The notes under the pieces were generated by a model that searched no databases, was not told the DNA's origin, and worked only from the letters and a program-made list of their open reading frames with translations. 64,000 bases of DNA, from NCBI RefSeq assembly GCF_014692675.1, contig NZ_JABFCZ010000007.1, positions 156,636 through 220,635 on the forward strand. The letters are read 5' to 3'. A program made the position numbers and the translations under genes. The stretch is from Roseibium aggregatum. Its GTDB lineage: Bacteria > Pseudomonadota > Alphaproteobacteria > Rhizobiales > Stappiaceae. The first letter of the stretch is position 1. The number at the start of each line of letters is the position of its first letter. Shown in pieces: positions 45,139-54,543 of this stretch.

Positions 45139-46239
45139 ATGGTACGAAATTCGATTGTCGCTGCGCTGATCGCGGCTCTCTGGAGCGGACTGCTTTCGCT
45201 TCCGGCCGAAGCCCGGAGTGTCGAACACTTCCGGCTGGGCGGCTGGCTCGGTGACGCCTATGTCGATGACGCCAACAACCGGTTCAGCTCCTGCGTGGCC
45301 TCCGCCCAGTACCGCAGCGGCATCGCCTTGTCCGTTCAGGTCGACGGCAATTACGACTGGTACATCGGTTTTTCCTCCAGCGGCTGGAACATGACCGTCG
45401 GCAGGAACATTCCGCTGCAATTCCGCATCGATCGCGGCGCGTGGCAGCAGGGAACCGGAGAGGTCAGAACCGCGACCATGGTGCGCATGCAGATGCCCGT
45501 GAGCGGTTACCTGGTGCACCATTTCCGGCGCGGGCGTCTTTTGCAGGTGTTCGACGGCAACAACACCTATGAGTTCCGCCTCACCGGCACCTCGAAGCTG
45601 ATGGCGCGGCTCGGCCGCTGCGTCAAGATCAACTCCGCCCGCTACGGCCTCGCTCCCGGCTCAGGCCTGAACTCAGGCGCCCCCGCCCCCGGCTCCTCTG
45701 CGCCATCGCAACCGGGAGGGGCACAACCGGGCGGCACGCAAAGCGCACCGGCCGGGACGGCTCTTCAGGTCGAAGCGACCCAGGCACTGTTCAATCTGAT
45801 GACCCAGGCCGGTCTTTCAGGCCTGAAGCTGATCCCGGATCAGGACCGGGAAGACAGCCTGAAAGGACTGCATGCGGTCGCGAAGAAGGACGGACGCACT
45901 GTCGTCGTTCATATCTTCGAAAAAGGCGGATATGCCAGCGAACAGGACCTGATGGCGCAAATCATCGCCGATTCCGCCAAGACCTGCGAAGGCAGCTTCC
46001 AGTCGGGCACGGAGCAGACGAGCGAATCGGGCAAGGCGCTCTTCACCAGCTATGCCCATTGCACATCGGGCGATACCGATCTGGTGGAACGGGTGGCCAT
46101 CGTTCCGCGCACCGCCGGCGGGATTTTCGTCTACGGCGTGTCCGATACCTACACGGGAACGGCGGACGGCCCGACCGTATCGCCCCCCGAACTGACGGAC
46201 CCGGATTTCTACCGGGCGGCCGCGGAAGCGGCGGACTGA
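45139..46239 (+). CDS. Secreted protein of unknown family
   Basis: I do not recognise this 366-residue protein. A clear signal peptide (residues 1-25, ending LPAEA) precedes an N-terminal domain of about 150 residues that is rich in aromatic residues (DGNYDWYIGFSSSGWNM). A Gly/Pro/Ser linker follows (about 185-220) and then a second folded domain with one Cys pair. The first domain recalls the invasion-associated locus B fold seen in Hyphomicrobiales, but I would not assert it. It is monocistronic and periplasmic or exported. GGAG at normal spacing supports ATG 45139 over the frame start at 45088. Confidence 0.75.
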   Translation: MVRNSIVAALIAALWSGLLSLPAEARSVEHFRLGGWLGDAYVDDANNRFSSCVASAQYRSGIALSVQVDGNYDWYIGFSSSGWNMTVGRNIPLQFRIDRGAWQQGTGEVRTATMVRMQMPVSGYLVHHFRRGRLLQVFDGNNTYEFRLTGTSKLMARLGRCVKINSARYGLAPGSGLNSGAPAPGSSAPSQPGGAQPGGTQSAPAGTALQVEATQALFNLMTQAGLSGLKLIPDQDREDSLKGLHAVAKKDGRTVVVHIFEKGGYASEQDLMAQIIADSAKTCEGSFQSGTEQTSESGKALFTSYAHCTSGDTDLVERVAIVPRTAGGIFVYGVSDTYTGTADGPTVSPPELTDPDFYRAAAEAAD

Positions 46240-46315
46240 TGGCAAAGAGAATGCCGGCAGATCATTTGACCCGCCGGCTCTATCGGTTATCGCTTTCAGG
46301 CCCTGACGACAATCG

Positions 46316-48040
46316 TCAAGCGGCAAAGGCCTTGATGAAGTCTTCGATCTGAAGCGTCAGGTTCTGGGTTCTGACCGCTACAGTCTTCACAGCATCACTC
46401 ACCTCGTTGGCCGCATCGGTCGAACGCTGTGCATTGCCCTCAAGGCCGGATACGCTGCGGGTTGCCTCCTGGGTGCTGGAAGACGCCTCATTAACCCCGC
46501 GGGCAATCTCACCGGTCGCAGCGCTCTGCTCGGTCACGGCAGAGGCAATGGCCGTCGTTTCTTCGGTGACGTTGCCCATGATTTCGGAAATTTCCTGGAT
46601 GGATGTCGCCGCTTCCGTGGTCGCTCCCTGGATCGCCGTTATCTGCTGGGTGATGCTTTCGGTCGCCTTGGCAGTCTGGCTTGCAAGAACCTTCACTTCA
46701 TTGGCGACCACCGCAAAGCCCTTGCCGGCCTCGCCCGCACGCGCCGCCTCGATCGTCGCATTCAGCGCCAGCAGATTGGTCTGTTCCGCAATGGTGGAAA
46801 TCAACTGAACGACTTCGCCGATTTCCTGGGCCGCGGCCGAAAGCGTTCCGACCTTTGCATTTGTCTCCTGCGTCGTCTCCGCAGCTTCAGCGACCACGGC
46901 GGTTGTGGAGGTTACGCGCTGATTGATTTCCTCGATCGAGGCGGAGAGTTCCTCAGCCGCCGATGCGACGGTCTCGACATTTGCCATCGCCGAACTCGAG
47001 GCGGCGGAAGCCCCCTGAGCGTGCGATGTCGTATCCTGGGCCACGGCGATCAGACTGCGTGCGGTGTCTTCCAACTGTGCCATGGTCTGGTTCACGTCGA
47101 CGATCAGTTCGGAGACCTCCGAGCGGAACTTCGCGGCCAGTTCTTCGCGGGCCTGCACGCGCTCCATGCGCTCCGCGTCGAGCTTCGCCTGTGCCGCCGC
47201 CAGCCTGTTCCGTTCGACGGCACTGTCACGCAAGACGTGAATGGAATTGGCAATGCCACCGATTTCATCCTGTCGTTCGGCTTCGGCGAGGGTGACGTCA
47301 TAGTCGCCGTCAGAAATCCGCAAGACCGCCCTGGATACCTTTGTCAGCGGCTGGATCACGAAGCGCATGAAGCCAAAGGCGGCGGCAATGGTAGCGATAA
47401 GAGAGAGGAGGATATTGGCATAGGCCATCATGTCCATTCGCCGGGCCGCGGTCCGGTTTATTCCGGCCTCCTTCGTAATCAATGCCCGCTCTTCTTCAAT
47501 ATGTGCGGAGCGGGTCTGTACCGCTACGTCGAGAGCTTCCGTCAACGCCTCCGCAGTTGCATCGAATTTTGCCATCATCCTGTTGCCGCCGGCCGGGCCT
47601 TCGGCAACATAGGCTTCGGCCATGGCCTTGCCGGTGTCGTAATAGGCGGGGAAACGGTTGCGTATTTCCTCGATCTGGCCCGCGAGGACCGTGTAGCCCA
47701 GTTGCTTGGAGATCTCCGAAGCCTTGCGGCTGTCGGCATCGAACCGGGCTGCAAATTCCGCTGCGGTGTCGAAACCGTCATTGAGACCATCCAGGCCCCG
47801 CATTGCGGATATGTCCGTCAGCCACTGCTGCACCTGCACGATGTCAAACTGCGTGTCCTTGAGCAGAATGGTCAGATCCAGACCAAGTCCGGAGAAACGC
47901 AACGCATCTTCCGCGATGTCTTCACCCGTCTTCTCGAGCGAGCGAACGAACTGCAGGGACACCAGATTCATTGTGCCGATCACAATAATGAACACGGCAA
48001 TCGCGCAAATCACTTTGGCCTTCAAGGTTCGGAAATTCAT
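46316..48040 (-). CDS. Methyl-accepting chemotaxis protein
   Basis: Membrane chemoreceptor of 574 residues. Helix 1 (about 10-28) and helix 2 (about 200-225) flank a helical periplasmic sensor of about 170 residues. A HAMP domain follows, then the cytoplasmic signalling domain with the conserved tip [19 protein letters not shown] and [14 protein letters not shown]. It talks to CheA/CheW, which are not in the window. The ligand is unknown. Start [10 protein letters not shown] was chosen for its GAGG; MRAVMN at 48052 is the alternative. No cheR/cheB binding pentapeptide is evident at the C-terminus. Confidence 0.93.
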   Translation of the reverse strand: MNFRTLKAKVICAIAVFIIVIGTMNLVSLQFVRSLEKTGEDIAEDALRFSGLGLDLTILLKDTQFDIVQVQQWLTDISAMRGLDGLNDGFDTAAEFAARFDADSRKASEISKQLGYTVLAGQIEEIRNRFPAYYDTGKAMAEAYVAEGPAGGNRMMAKFDATAEALTEALDVAVQTRSAHIEEERALITKEAGINRTAARRMDMMAYANILLSLIATIAAAFGFMRFVIQPLTKVSRAVLRISDGDYDVTLAEAERQDEIGGIANSIHVLRDSAVERNRLAAAQAKLDAERMERVQAREELAAKFRSEVSELIVDVNQTMAQLEDTARSLIAVAQDTTSHAQGASAASSSAMANVETVASAAEELSASIEEINQRVTSTTAVVAEAAETTQETNAKVGTLSAAAQEIGEVVQLISTIAEQTNLLALNATIEAARAGEAGKGFAVVANEVKVLASQTAKATESITQQITAIQGATTEAATSIQEISEIMGNVTEETTAIASAVTEQSAATGEIARGVNEASSSTQEATRSVSGLEGNAQRSTDAANEVSDAVKTVAVRTQNLTLQIEDFIKAFAA

Positions 48041-48275
48041 TACAGCCCTCATCCTGAGCACATTCACGTGCTTTTCAAGTTTGCCTCAGACGGCTTCCTC
48101 TGCGTCGCTTGAATGAGAATTAGCCCGTAAAAAGTGCTTAAATAGTTAATTTGTTCAGCTTTATGAAAAACCTTTCCACGAATAAAATCACATATTTATC
48201 GATAATTCAGGTTTACTTATATATTTTCGAAATCAACCCTAGGTATTTTTCCGAATAATTAAAAGTGGACACAAA

Positions 48276-48303
48276 GAAAAACGCCGAGCAAATGCCCGGC
48301 GTT
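48276..48303 (-). terminator. Rho-independent terminator after thiolase
   Basis: On the minus strand AACGCCGGGC and GCTCGGCGTT (one mismatch) loop over ATTT and continue TTTCTTTG. The 235 bases between the chemoreceptor start and this hairpin are AT-rich, contain that gene's promoter and show nothing else. Confidence 0.82.
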
Positions 48304-48375
48304 CATTTCAACTCATGCTCACATCGCCCCAGCCGGAGGCACCCTCACCTCAGAGTCCGGGGACGCCGAAATGCG

Positions 48376-49542
48376 CTACTTCATCGCCTGCAGGACAGAG
48401 ACATAATTGGCGACCGCAGCACCGCCCATGTTGAAGATGCCGCCGAGTTGGGCGTTCTTCACCTGGATGTCTCCGGCTTCGCCGAGAAGCTGCATGGCGG
48501 TCAGGACGTGCATCGATACGCCGGTCGCGCCGATCGGGTGGCCTTTTGCCTTGAGGCCGCCGGAAGGGTTGACCGGCAGTTTGCCGTCCATCTCGGTCCA
48601 GCCTTCCATGATCGCGCGGGAACCCTCACCTTCCCCGGTCAGGCCCATGGCCTCGTATTCAATGAGTTCGGCAATGGTGAAGCAGTCATGGGTTTCGACG
48701 AAGGACAGGTCGTCGAGCGTGAGGTTCGCATCGCCGAGCGCCTGGCCCCAGGCCTTCGAGCAGCCTTCGAACTTCAGGATGTCGCGCTTGGACATGGGCA
48801 GGAAGTCCTGAACATGCGACATCCCACGGAAGGCCACCGCCTTTTTCATGCCAAGCGCCGTTGCCGGATCGGTCAGCACGAGCGCCGCGGCCCCGTCGGA
48901 CACGAGCGAGCAGTCGGTGCGCTTCAGCGGACCCGCGACGAAGGGGTTCTTGTCGCTTTCGGCCCGGCAGAATTCAAAGCCGAGATCCTTGCGCATCTGG
49001 GCATAGGGATTGTTGACGCCGTTCTTGTGGTTCTTCGCCGCGATCTTGGCGAGCGCGTCCGACTGATCGCCGTATTTCTGGAAATAGGCGTCGGCGATCT
49101 TGCCAAAGACACCGGCAAAGCCGGCCGGAATGTCGCCTTCCTCTTTCAGATAGGATGCCTTCAGAAGGTTCTTGCCGATTTCCGGACCGGGCGTCGTGGT
49201 CATCTGCTCCACGCCGACCACGAGAACGAAGCGGGCGTTGCCGCTGGCGATGGCGCGCACACCCTGGTGGACAGCGGCGGAACCGGTCGCACAGGCGTTT
49301 TCGACGCGGGTTGCCGGTTTGAAGCGCAGCGCCGGATCCGCCTGCAGCACCAGCGAAGCGGTGAAGTCCTGGGCGGAGAAACCGGCGTTGAAATGGCCGA
49401 GCAGGATTTCATCCACGTCTTCCGGCGCAATGCCGGCATCATGAATCGCATCCGTCGCCGCCTTGACGATCAGGCTCTCGACGGTCTCTTCGCTATGTTT
49501 TCCAAACGGCAAATGCGCCCAACCTACAATGGCTGCGGTCAT
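48376..49542 (-). CDS. Thiolase family protein (SCP2/acetyl-CoA acetyltransferase-like)
   Basis: A 388-residue thiolase-fold enzyme. The acyl-accepting Cys is in RVENACATGSAAVHQG, and KGHPIGATGVSMH supplies a catalytic His near the C-terminus. It more closely resembles SCP2-type and sterol/xenobiotic thiolases than PhaA. It would cleave or form a 3-ketoacyl-CoA of unknown chain. GGAGGAGATCGAG precedes ATG 49542. A TGACC-AAAA-GGTCA palindrome 150 bases upstream may be an operator for a TetR-type regulator. Confidence 0.9.
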   Translation of the reverse strand: MTAAIVGWAHLPFGKHSEETVESLIVKAATDAIHDAGIAPEDVDEILLGHFNAGFSAQDFTASLVLQADPALRFKPATRVENACATGSAAVHQGVRAIASGNARFVLVVGVEQMTTTPGPEIGKNLLKASYLKEEGDIPAGFAGVFGKIADAYFQKYGDQSDALAKIAAKNHKNGVNNPYAQMRKDLGFEFCRAESDKNPFVAGPLKRTDCSLVSDGAAALVLTDPATALGMKKAVAFRGMSHVQDFLPMSKRDILKFEGCSKAWGQALGDANLTLDDLSFVETHDCFTIAELIEYEAMGLTGEGEGSRAIMEGWTEMDGKLPVNPSGGLKAKGHPIGATGVSMHVLTAMQLLGEAGDIQVKNAQLGGIFNMGGAAVANYVSVLQAMK

Positions 49543-49691
49543 CTCGATCTCCTCCCGTTTCGTTGTCGCAAGGACAACGCGGCTCACAAAACCTCACTGC
49601 AGCATGATACCGGTTTTGAAAAACGTCCATGCTGCATTGCATCAGACGGCGCAGAGATTTCCACCTTGAGAGGGTCTTGACAAGAGCCAAG

Positions 49692-49705
49692 TGACCAAAA
49701 GGTCA
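49692..49705. promoter_or_regulatory. Palindrome upstream of thiolase gene
   Basis: TGACCAAAAGGTCA is a 5-4-5 perfect inverted repeat within an AT-rich promoter region. Similar TGACC/GGTCA sites are bound by some TetR-family fatty-acid regulators. No regulator gene is adjacent. Confidence 0.4.
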
Positions 49706-49739
49706 TATAATTTATTTTTATCATTATATTTCAGACACT

Positions 49740-49936
49740 TAAATTATAGACATTCCGCCGATTCCGAGTTGGCCACACCCCGGCCGCAGGTATGAATTCC
49801 GGTATTTTGCCATGCATCAACAAAGTCTTCACAACACTGTCATGCAACACCTGCACAGTTTCGTCGTTGCAAAAAGACTTTCCTTTGCGACTTTTCACAG
49901 TTCAGGCCGGCCTCTTCCAGGGGCCGGTCTTTTTCT
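49740..49936 (+). ncRNA. Candidate small RNA with orphan terminator
   Basis: A plus-strand hairpin at 49904-49930 (AGGCCGGCCTC with GGGGCCGGTCT, one wobble and one mismatch) is followed by TTTTTCTTT, but no credible plus-strand gene precedes it. Just upstream, GTTGCAAA and TTTGCGAC form a second hairpin. The likely RNA would be 100-190 bases; the 5' end is a guess. The rest of the 616-base gap between the thiolase and glycosyltransferase genes shows no gene. Confidence 0.4.
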
Positions 49937-50158
49937 TTACGTCATCTGTGCACGCGCCGGAGTTCTTTTCCAGATTTGGCTTCTTTCAACTGCGATCAGG
50001 CTGCACGCCACCCGAAAGGCGCGGTGATTCCCACTTTCAAATTCCGCGCCGGGATTCTAAAGAGACGCTCTCAGGTTATACAAAACCGGGTTCGGCACCG
50101 CATTTCCGTTCCCCATCCATTCAATGCCGCCTGACAGGAAACAGGGTCCCCCTCTTCG

Positions 50159-50953
50159 ATGACATCTCCCCTTCCCCTATCGGTCTTCATCATTGCAAAG
50201 GACGAAGCCGACCGGATCGGACTTACGATCAAAAGCGTTTCCGGCTGGGTGGATGAAATCATCGTCATCGATAGCGGTTCGACGGACGACACGGTCGCGG
50301 TCGCCGAGGCTCTGGGAGCCCGTGTGATCCACAACGACTGGCCGGGTTACGGTCCGCAGAAGCGGTTCGGTGAGGATCAGTGCCGGAACGATTGGCTGTT
50401 GAACCTGGATGCGGACGAAGAAGTCACCCCTGGTCTGGCGAAGGAAATCCAGGCCAAATTCGCTGACGGCTCCTACCGCGACGCGGATGGTTGGCGGATC
50501 ATGATCCGCGACGTCTTTGCGCATGAGGACGCACCGGCGCCCTGGGCTTACGGCTACCACCAGATCAGGCTCTACGACCGGACCAAGGGACGTTTTGCGG
50601 TTTCGACAGTTCATGACACGGTTCGCCCGGAGCCCGGCACAGTGATCAAGTCACTGGACGGCATCATCGGGCACCGTTCTGTCCGGTCGCTTGATTTCCA
50701 GGTCCGAAAATACAACCGGTATTCGAACATGCAGTTGGCCGACATGCACGGCCGGGGGCGCAGGTTTTCCCGCTGGCGGCTTTTGTTCGAATTTCCAGGC
50801 GCCTTCTTCAAGGCCTATGTGCTGCGCCGCTACTGCCTCCACGGCTGGTGGGGGTTGATCCTGTCGGTCAACTACGCCCACGCCCGGTTTTTGCGGGTTG
50901 CCAAGGATTATGAAGCCGAACTTCTGGAGAAGTCCCGAGGCTCCGGCCGCTGA
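50159..50953 (+). CDS. Family 2 glycosyltransferase (LPS core type)
   Basis: A 264-residue GT-A fold enzyme. It has the family's VFIIAKDEADRIG N-terminus, the DxD-like LNLDADEEVT metal site, and a C-terminal basic region with one hydrophobic segment that would anchor it to the membrane. It resembles WaaE/KdtX and LgtF-like enzymes that add a hexose to the LPS inner core. No other LPS genes are adjacent, so the acceptor is uncertain. It converges on the next gene with 6 bases between. Confidence 0.85.
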   Translation: MTSPLPLSVFIIAKDEADRIGLTIKSVSGWVDEIIVIDSGSTDDTVAVAEALGARVIHNDWPGYGPQKRFGEDQCRNDWLLNLDADEEVTPGLAKEIQAKFADGSYRDADGWRIMIRDVFAHEDAPAPWAYGYHQIRLYDRTKGRFAVSTVHDTVRPEPGTVIKSLDGIIGHRSVRSLDFQVRKYNRYSNMQLADMHGRGRRFSRWRLLFEFPGAFFKAYVLRRYCLHGWWGLILSVNYAHARFLRVAKDYEAELLEKSRGSGR

Positions 50954-50959
50954 TCCGGC

Positions 50960-52159
50960 TCAGGCATTCACCGCTTTCGGCTCTTCTTCCAGCTTGACCG
51001 CACGATGCACGCGGATCGGCTGACGCACGCCTGAGACCTTGTCGAATTGCTCCAGCCTGCGGATCGTCGTCTCCGTCAGTTCGTGGCCGCTCGACAGCAC
51101 CAGTTCATGCGTGCCTTCGGTCAGGGCGTCGTCGATCAGAATATCGCCGGGCTTCAGCGCCCGGATGTAGCAGGCCGTGATCTTGCGCTTCTGCGGCGCT
51201 TCCACCTCGTCGAGCAGGCAGGCCTTGGCGATTTCAAGAAGATGCGGATCATATTGCTTTTTGTTGATTGTCAGCGCCTCGAAGGCGGCCGCATCCACGC
51301 CGGTCTCCGGGCTTGCGTACCAGAGGTCGGTCAAGAGCTTGATGATGCGCGAATTGAGCGGGATGTCCTTGGCCGTGGGCCCGTCCTCGGGGAAACCGGA
51401 CCCGTCGAAGCCTCGTCCGGACAAATAGAGGACATCTGCGACCCTCTCCAGTTGCGGAATGTTCTGCAGGAGATGCTTGGTCTGCGCCGGCGCCGTCGCC
51501 AGAACGCGCCGCTCCTGATCGGTCAATGTCTTCGCCGCCCGGTAGCGTCCCAGGATTTCCCTCGGCAGCAAGGCTTCGCCGAGGGGCGAAAACATCACCG
51601 CCATTTCCAGTTCCCAGGTCCGTTTGATCGAGAGTTTCTTGGCGATCTTCAGCGCCTGAGCACGCATGATCGGCGTCCGCCGGAATGCCTCGGTATGAAA
51701 CAGGGCAAGCATTTCGATCAAAAGCTTGACCGACCCGGATAGGGTCTTTTCCAGCATCTGGCGCTCATAGGTGAGCTGGGCATAGTGGGCCAATGCACCA
51801 TCGACCGCCGCCGTCAATTCGGTGGCGGAACACGGCTTGTTGAGGAACATGAATATATGCCGCTCATTGACCGCTTCCTTCAGCCGGTCGACCGACGTCT
51901 CGGTGGTCAGGATGATCCGGGAAGCATGAGGTGCAAAGGCTTCGGAGGCATGAAGGAAGGCCGAGCCGCCCCGACCCGGAACATTGAGGGCCGTGACGAT
52001 GACGGAAACACCGCCGTTTTCCTTGAGCCATTTCAGGGCGCTTTCGGTTTCGGCAAAGGTGATGACCTGAGCCTTGTCCTGAAACAGACGGACGAAAGCT
52101 TCCAGGACCTTGGTGTCAGTGTCGACGACCAGTATCTGATCAGGTCTTTTGCGTTCCAT
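50960..52159 (-). CDS. Degenerate receiver / HD-GYP-like protein (probably inactive)
   Basis: A 399-residue protein with the RpfG plan: receiver (about 6-125), then an HD-GYP-like helical region (about 145-310) and a C-terminal extension of about 90 residues. The phospho-acceptor Asp is replaced by Ala57 (VIVTALNVPGRGG), though the acidic pair and the receiver Lys remain. The HD metal pair is FSP in MAVMFSPLGEALLP, and the HHE motif before DGSGFP reads SGRG. All expected metal ligands for cyclic-di-GMP hydrolysis are therefore absent. It may bind a partner or ligand rather than act as an enzyme. The frame and codon use are normal, so it is not a pseudogene. Confidence 0.85.
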   Translation of the reverse strand: MERKRPDQILVVDTDTKVLEAFVRLFQDKAQVITFAETESALKWLKENGGVSVIVTALNVPGRGGSAFLHASEAFAPHASRIILTTETSVDRLKEAVNERHIFMFLNKPCSATELTAAVDGALAHYAQLTYERQMLEKTLSGSVKLLIEMLALFHTEAFRRTPIMRAQALKIAKKLSIKRTWELEMAVMFSPLGEALLPREILGRYRAAKTLTDQERRVLATAPAQTKHLLQNIPQLERVADVLYLSGRGFDGSGFPEDGPTAKDIPLNSRIIKLLTDLWYASPETGVDAAAFEALTINKKQYDPHLLEIAKACLLDEVEAPQKRKITACYIRALKPGDILIDDALTEGTHELVLSSGHELTETTIRRLEQFDKVSGVRQPIRVHRAVKLEEEPKAVNA

Positions 52160-52437
52160 CCGAAGCCTCCCAGGCTGTCGCTTCTGCTTTCCACACCTTC
52201 TGGTTCAAGACCAATGTAAGCATCGTGAAAACGTCTTTCGACACCTTAAGCCGAATTTCTTTTCTCCTATCCTCCTATACGAAAATAATTACTAAAAAAT
52301 AGTATTTTCAATAATTTACAGAAAATTACTTATTCGCAATTATTACAATAACAATTTAAATAAAATCATCACCAAAGAAGGCACCTTCCGATTTGTTTCA
52401 CCAGGTACGTGCTGATAAATTCGGTTATAAGGCCAGC
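52160..52437. other. AT-rich intergenic region
   Basis: About 280 bases that are much more AT-rich than the surroundings (52260-52380 especially). They must hold the promoters of the divergent genes on each side; I see no hairpin, repeat or gene. Confidence 0.6.
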
Positions 52438-53661
52438 ATGTTGGATGTTCTTATCGTTGGCGCCGGACCAGCCGGCCTTTATGCGGCCGACAGGATATCG
52501 GCCGAGGGATTTTCAGTGCGCGTGGTGGAGAGGATGCCCTCCCCGGCCAGGAAATTCCTGATGGCAGGACGTGGTGGCCTCAATCTGACCCACAGCGAAA
52601 ACCTGAACGATTTCAAGCACAGCTACCGGGAAGCGGAGGATTTCCTTGCGCCGATGCTCGATGCCTTTTCGCCCGACGACCTGCGGCGCTTGTGTCACGA
52701 GCTGGGCGAGGACACGTTTGTCGGCTCGAGCGGTCGGGTCTTTCCGAAAAAGATGAAGGCCTCGCCGCTTCTGCGCGCCCTGCTCAAGCGGCTGGAGCGG
52801 AACAGGGCCACCCTGCAGACCCGGTGGACCTGGACCGGCATCGCGAAGGACGGGACAAGTCAGTTCATCAGTGAAACCGGCGCCGTGCACGAGATCCGCG
52901 CTCGTGCGACCTTGCTCGCCCTTGGCGGAGCGAGCTGGCCGCGCCTCGGCTCGAATGCGGCCTGGGTTCCGGCGCTGGAAACACACGGCATCGAAATCCA
53001 CCCCTTCAGACCGGCCAATTGCGGCTTTCGGGTTGCCTGGAGCCCTCATCTGACCGACCGGTTCGCCGGCACGCCGCTCAAACGCATTCGCCTTTCTCTG
53101 GGCGACAGGACCGTTCTCGGGGAAGCCTTGCTGTCCGAACAGGGCATTGAGGGCGGGGCGGTCTACGCCTTGTCCGCCGAAATCAGGGGTGCACTTGAAA
53201 CATCCGGCAAGGCGGCTCTCGTGGCAGACCTGAAACCGCAGATGTCCCTTGATAAACTTGTCCTACGGCTGTCGGCGGGACGGGGAAAACAGTCCCTGTC
53301 GAATTTCCTGCGCAAGGCGGCCGGGCTGTCTGCCGCCGAAATCGCCCTCATCCGGGAAGCCGGCCGGATGCCGGACACCCCGGAAGACCTGGCCCGGCTG
53401 ATCAAATCGGTGCCCATCCCCGTCAACGCTCCTTATGACATCGACAGGGCGATTTCGTCCGCCGGCGGGATTGCGCTTGAAGAAGTCGACGCAAACCTGA
53501 TGCTGAAGAAACTGCCGGGCGTCTTTGCCGCCGGCGAAATGCTGGATTGGGAAGCCCCGACCGGCGGCTATCTGCTTCAGGCGTGCTTTTCCATGTCCGA
53601 CCGGGCCGCCAGGGGCATTCTGGAATTGCTGAAAACGGCAAGAGAGGCCACCACCGCATGA
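52438..53661 (+). CDS. HI0933/YhiN family flavoprotein
   Basis: FAD-binding oxidoreductase of 407 residues. It has the dinucleotide motif VGAGPAGLYAADRI at the N-terminus, KFLMAGRGGLNLTHSE, which marks the HI0933/YhiN family, and a final FAD-binding segment with GVFAAGEMLDWEAPTGGY. Physiological function is unknown. ATG 52438 matches the family; the frame extends 15 codons upstream without support. The gene overlaps yaiI by four bases (ATGA). Confidence 0.9.
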   Translation: MLDVLIVGAGPAGLYAADRISAEGFSVRVVERMPSPARKFLMAGRGGLNLTHSENLNDFKHSYREAEDFLAPMLDAFSPDDLRRLCHELGEDTFVGSSGRVFPKKMKASPLLRALLKRLERNRATLQTRWTWTGIAKDGTSQFISETGAVHEIRARATLLALGGASWPRLGSNAAWVPALETHGIEIHPFRPANCGFRVAWSPHLTDRFAGTPLKRIRLSLGDRTVLGEALLSEQGIEGGAVYALSAEIRGALETSGKAALVADLKPQMSLDKLVLRLSAGRGKQSLSNFLRKAAGLSAAEIALIREAGRMPDTPEDLARLIKSVPIPVNAPYDIDRAISSAGGIALEEVDANLMLKKLPGVFAAGEMLDWEAPTGGYLLQACFSMSDRAARGILELLKTAREATTA

Positions 53662-54122
53662 CCGTTCTTTATGTCGATGCCGATGCCTGCCCGGTGAAGG
53701 AGGAAGCCGTCCGGGTGGGCGAACGCCACGGAACGCCGATCAGGATCGTCAGCAACAGCTGGATGCGGCTGCCGGAAAGCGACCTGGTCGAACGGGTGAT
53801 CGTGCCGGAAGGCCCGGATGAGGCGGACAACTGGATTGCCGAACGTGCGGGGACAGGAGATGTGGTGGTGACGGCCGATGTTCCGCTTGCCGCGCGCTGC
53901 GTGAAGAGGGGCGCGCTGGTGATTTCGCCGAACGGCAAACCGTTTCGGGAAGACGGGATCGGAATGCGACTCGCCATGCGGAACCTGAACACGCATCTGC
54001 GCGAAACCGGTGAGATCCGCGAAGGCGGACCTGCGTTTACAAAGGCCGACCGGTCCCGGTTTCTCAATCAGCTCGAAACGATCATGCGGGCCGCCAAACG
54101 CCTGTCAACGGAACAAAAATAA
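53658..54122 (+). CDS. YaiI/YqxD (UPF0178) family protein
   Basis: A 154-residue protein with a PIN-like fold inferred for the UPF0178 family. MTVLYVDADACPVKEE and VVVTADVPLAARCVKRGA with its Asp residues are typical. The role is unknown; it might be a nuclease. It is translationally coupled to the flavoprotein gene upstream, and a strong hairpin follows immediately. Confidence 0.9.
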   Translation: MTVLYVDADACPVKEEAVRVGERHGTPIRIVSNSWMRLPESDLVERVIVPEGPDEADNWIAERAGTGDVVVTADVPLAARCVKRGALVISPNGKPFREDGIGMRLAMRNLNTHLRETGEIREGGPAFTKADRSRFLNQLETIMRAAKRLSTEQK

Positions 54123-54123
54123 T

Positions 54124-54157
54124 CCCCCGGCGCGGTCTTTTTGACCGTCGCCGGGGG
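54124..54157. terminator. Bidirectional terminator between yaiI and BA14K gene
   Basis: CCCCCGGCG-C-GGTC pairs with GACCG-T-CGCCGGGGG around TTTTT. The T tract is better on the minus strand (ATTATTTTTG), where it ends the BA14K gene. Confidence 0.85.
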
Positions 54158-54195
54158 CTTCAAGCCGGTTTGCGCCCGTGCTTGTTGATTTCAGG

Positions 54196-54543
54196 TTAGC
54201 GGCAGAACTTCCGGTAACCGGAATAGGTCACGAAATAGCCGGTGTTCGGGTTGAACGACCGGTACTTGGACGAGCAGTACCGGTACCATGCAGGCGTCCA
54301 CGGCTCGGGATGCGCGTAGTAGACCGGAGCCGGAGCCGGGTAATAAGCCGGCGGCGGCGGCGCATAGTAGCGGCGCTGGTACTGCGAACCTACGATGGCG
54401 CCGGTGGCCAGGCCGATGACGGCACCGGCGGCGAAGGCGCCATTGCGGCCGTTCTTGGCATCCGCGGTCTGGACGGAAACCGTCATTGCGGAAGTGGCGA
54501 TAACGGCGACGGCCAGGGTGGTAGCTGCGACTTTCGTGAACAT
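54196..54543 (-). CDS. BA14K family secreted protein 1
   Basis: A 115-residue exported protein. A signal peptide (about 1-29, ending TADA) and a glycine/alanine membrane-like segment are followed by a Pro/Tyr-rich linker and the BA14K ending CSSKYRSFNPNTGYFVT. Relatives in Brucella are immunoreactive and lectin-like; function is otherwise unclear. A second copy with nearly the same last 40 residues is 340 bases upstream on the same strand, so the pair comes from duplication. Confidence 0.88.
   Translation of the reverse strand: MFTKVAATTLAVAVIATSAMTVSVQTADAKNGRNGAFAAGAVIGLATGAIVGSQYQRRYYAPPPPAYYPAPAPVYYAHPEPWTPAWYRYCSSKYRSFNPNTGYFVTYSGYRKFCR

Noticed and set aside
49677..49711. TTGACA and TATAAT as a promoter for the candidate small RNA
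   Set aside because: The spacing is 23 bases, well beyond the usual 16-18, and the -10 would lie far from the expected RNA.
49792..50256. A 154-residue plus-strand frame before the glycosyltransferase gene
   Set aside because: It overlaps the glycosyltransferase start in another frame and spans the orphan terminator; composition is not protein-like.
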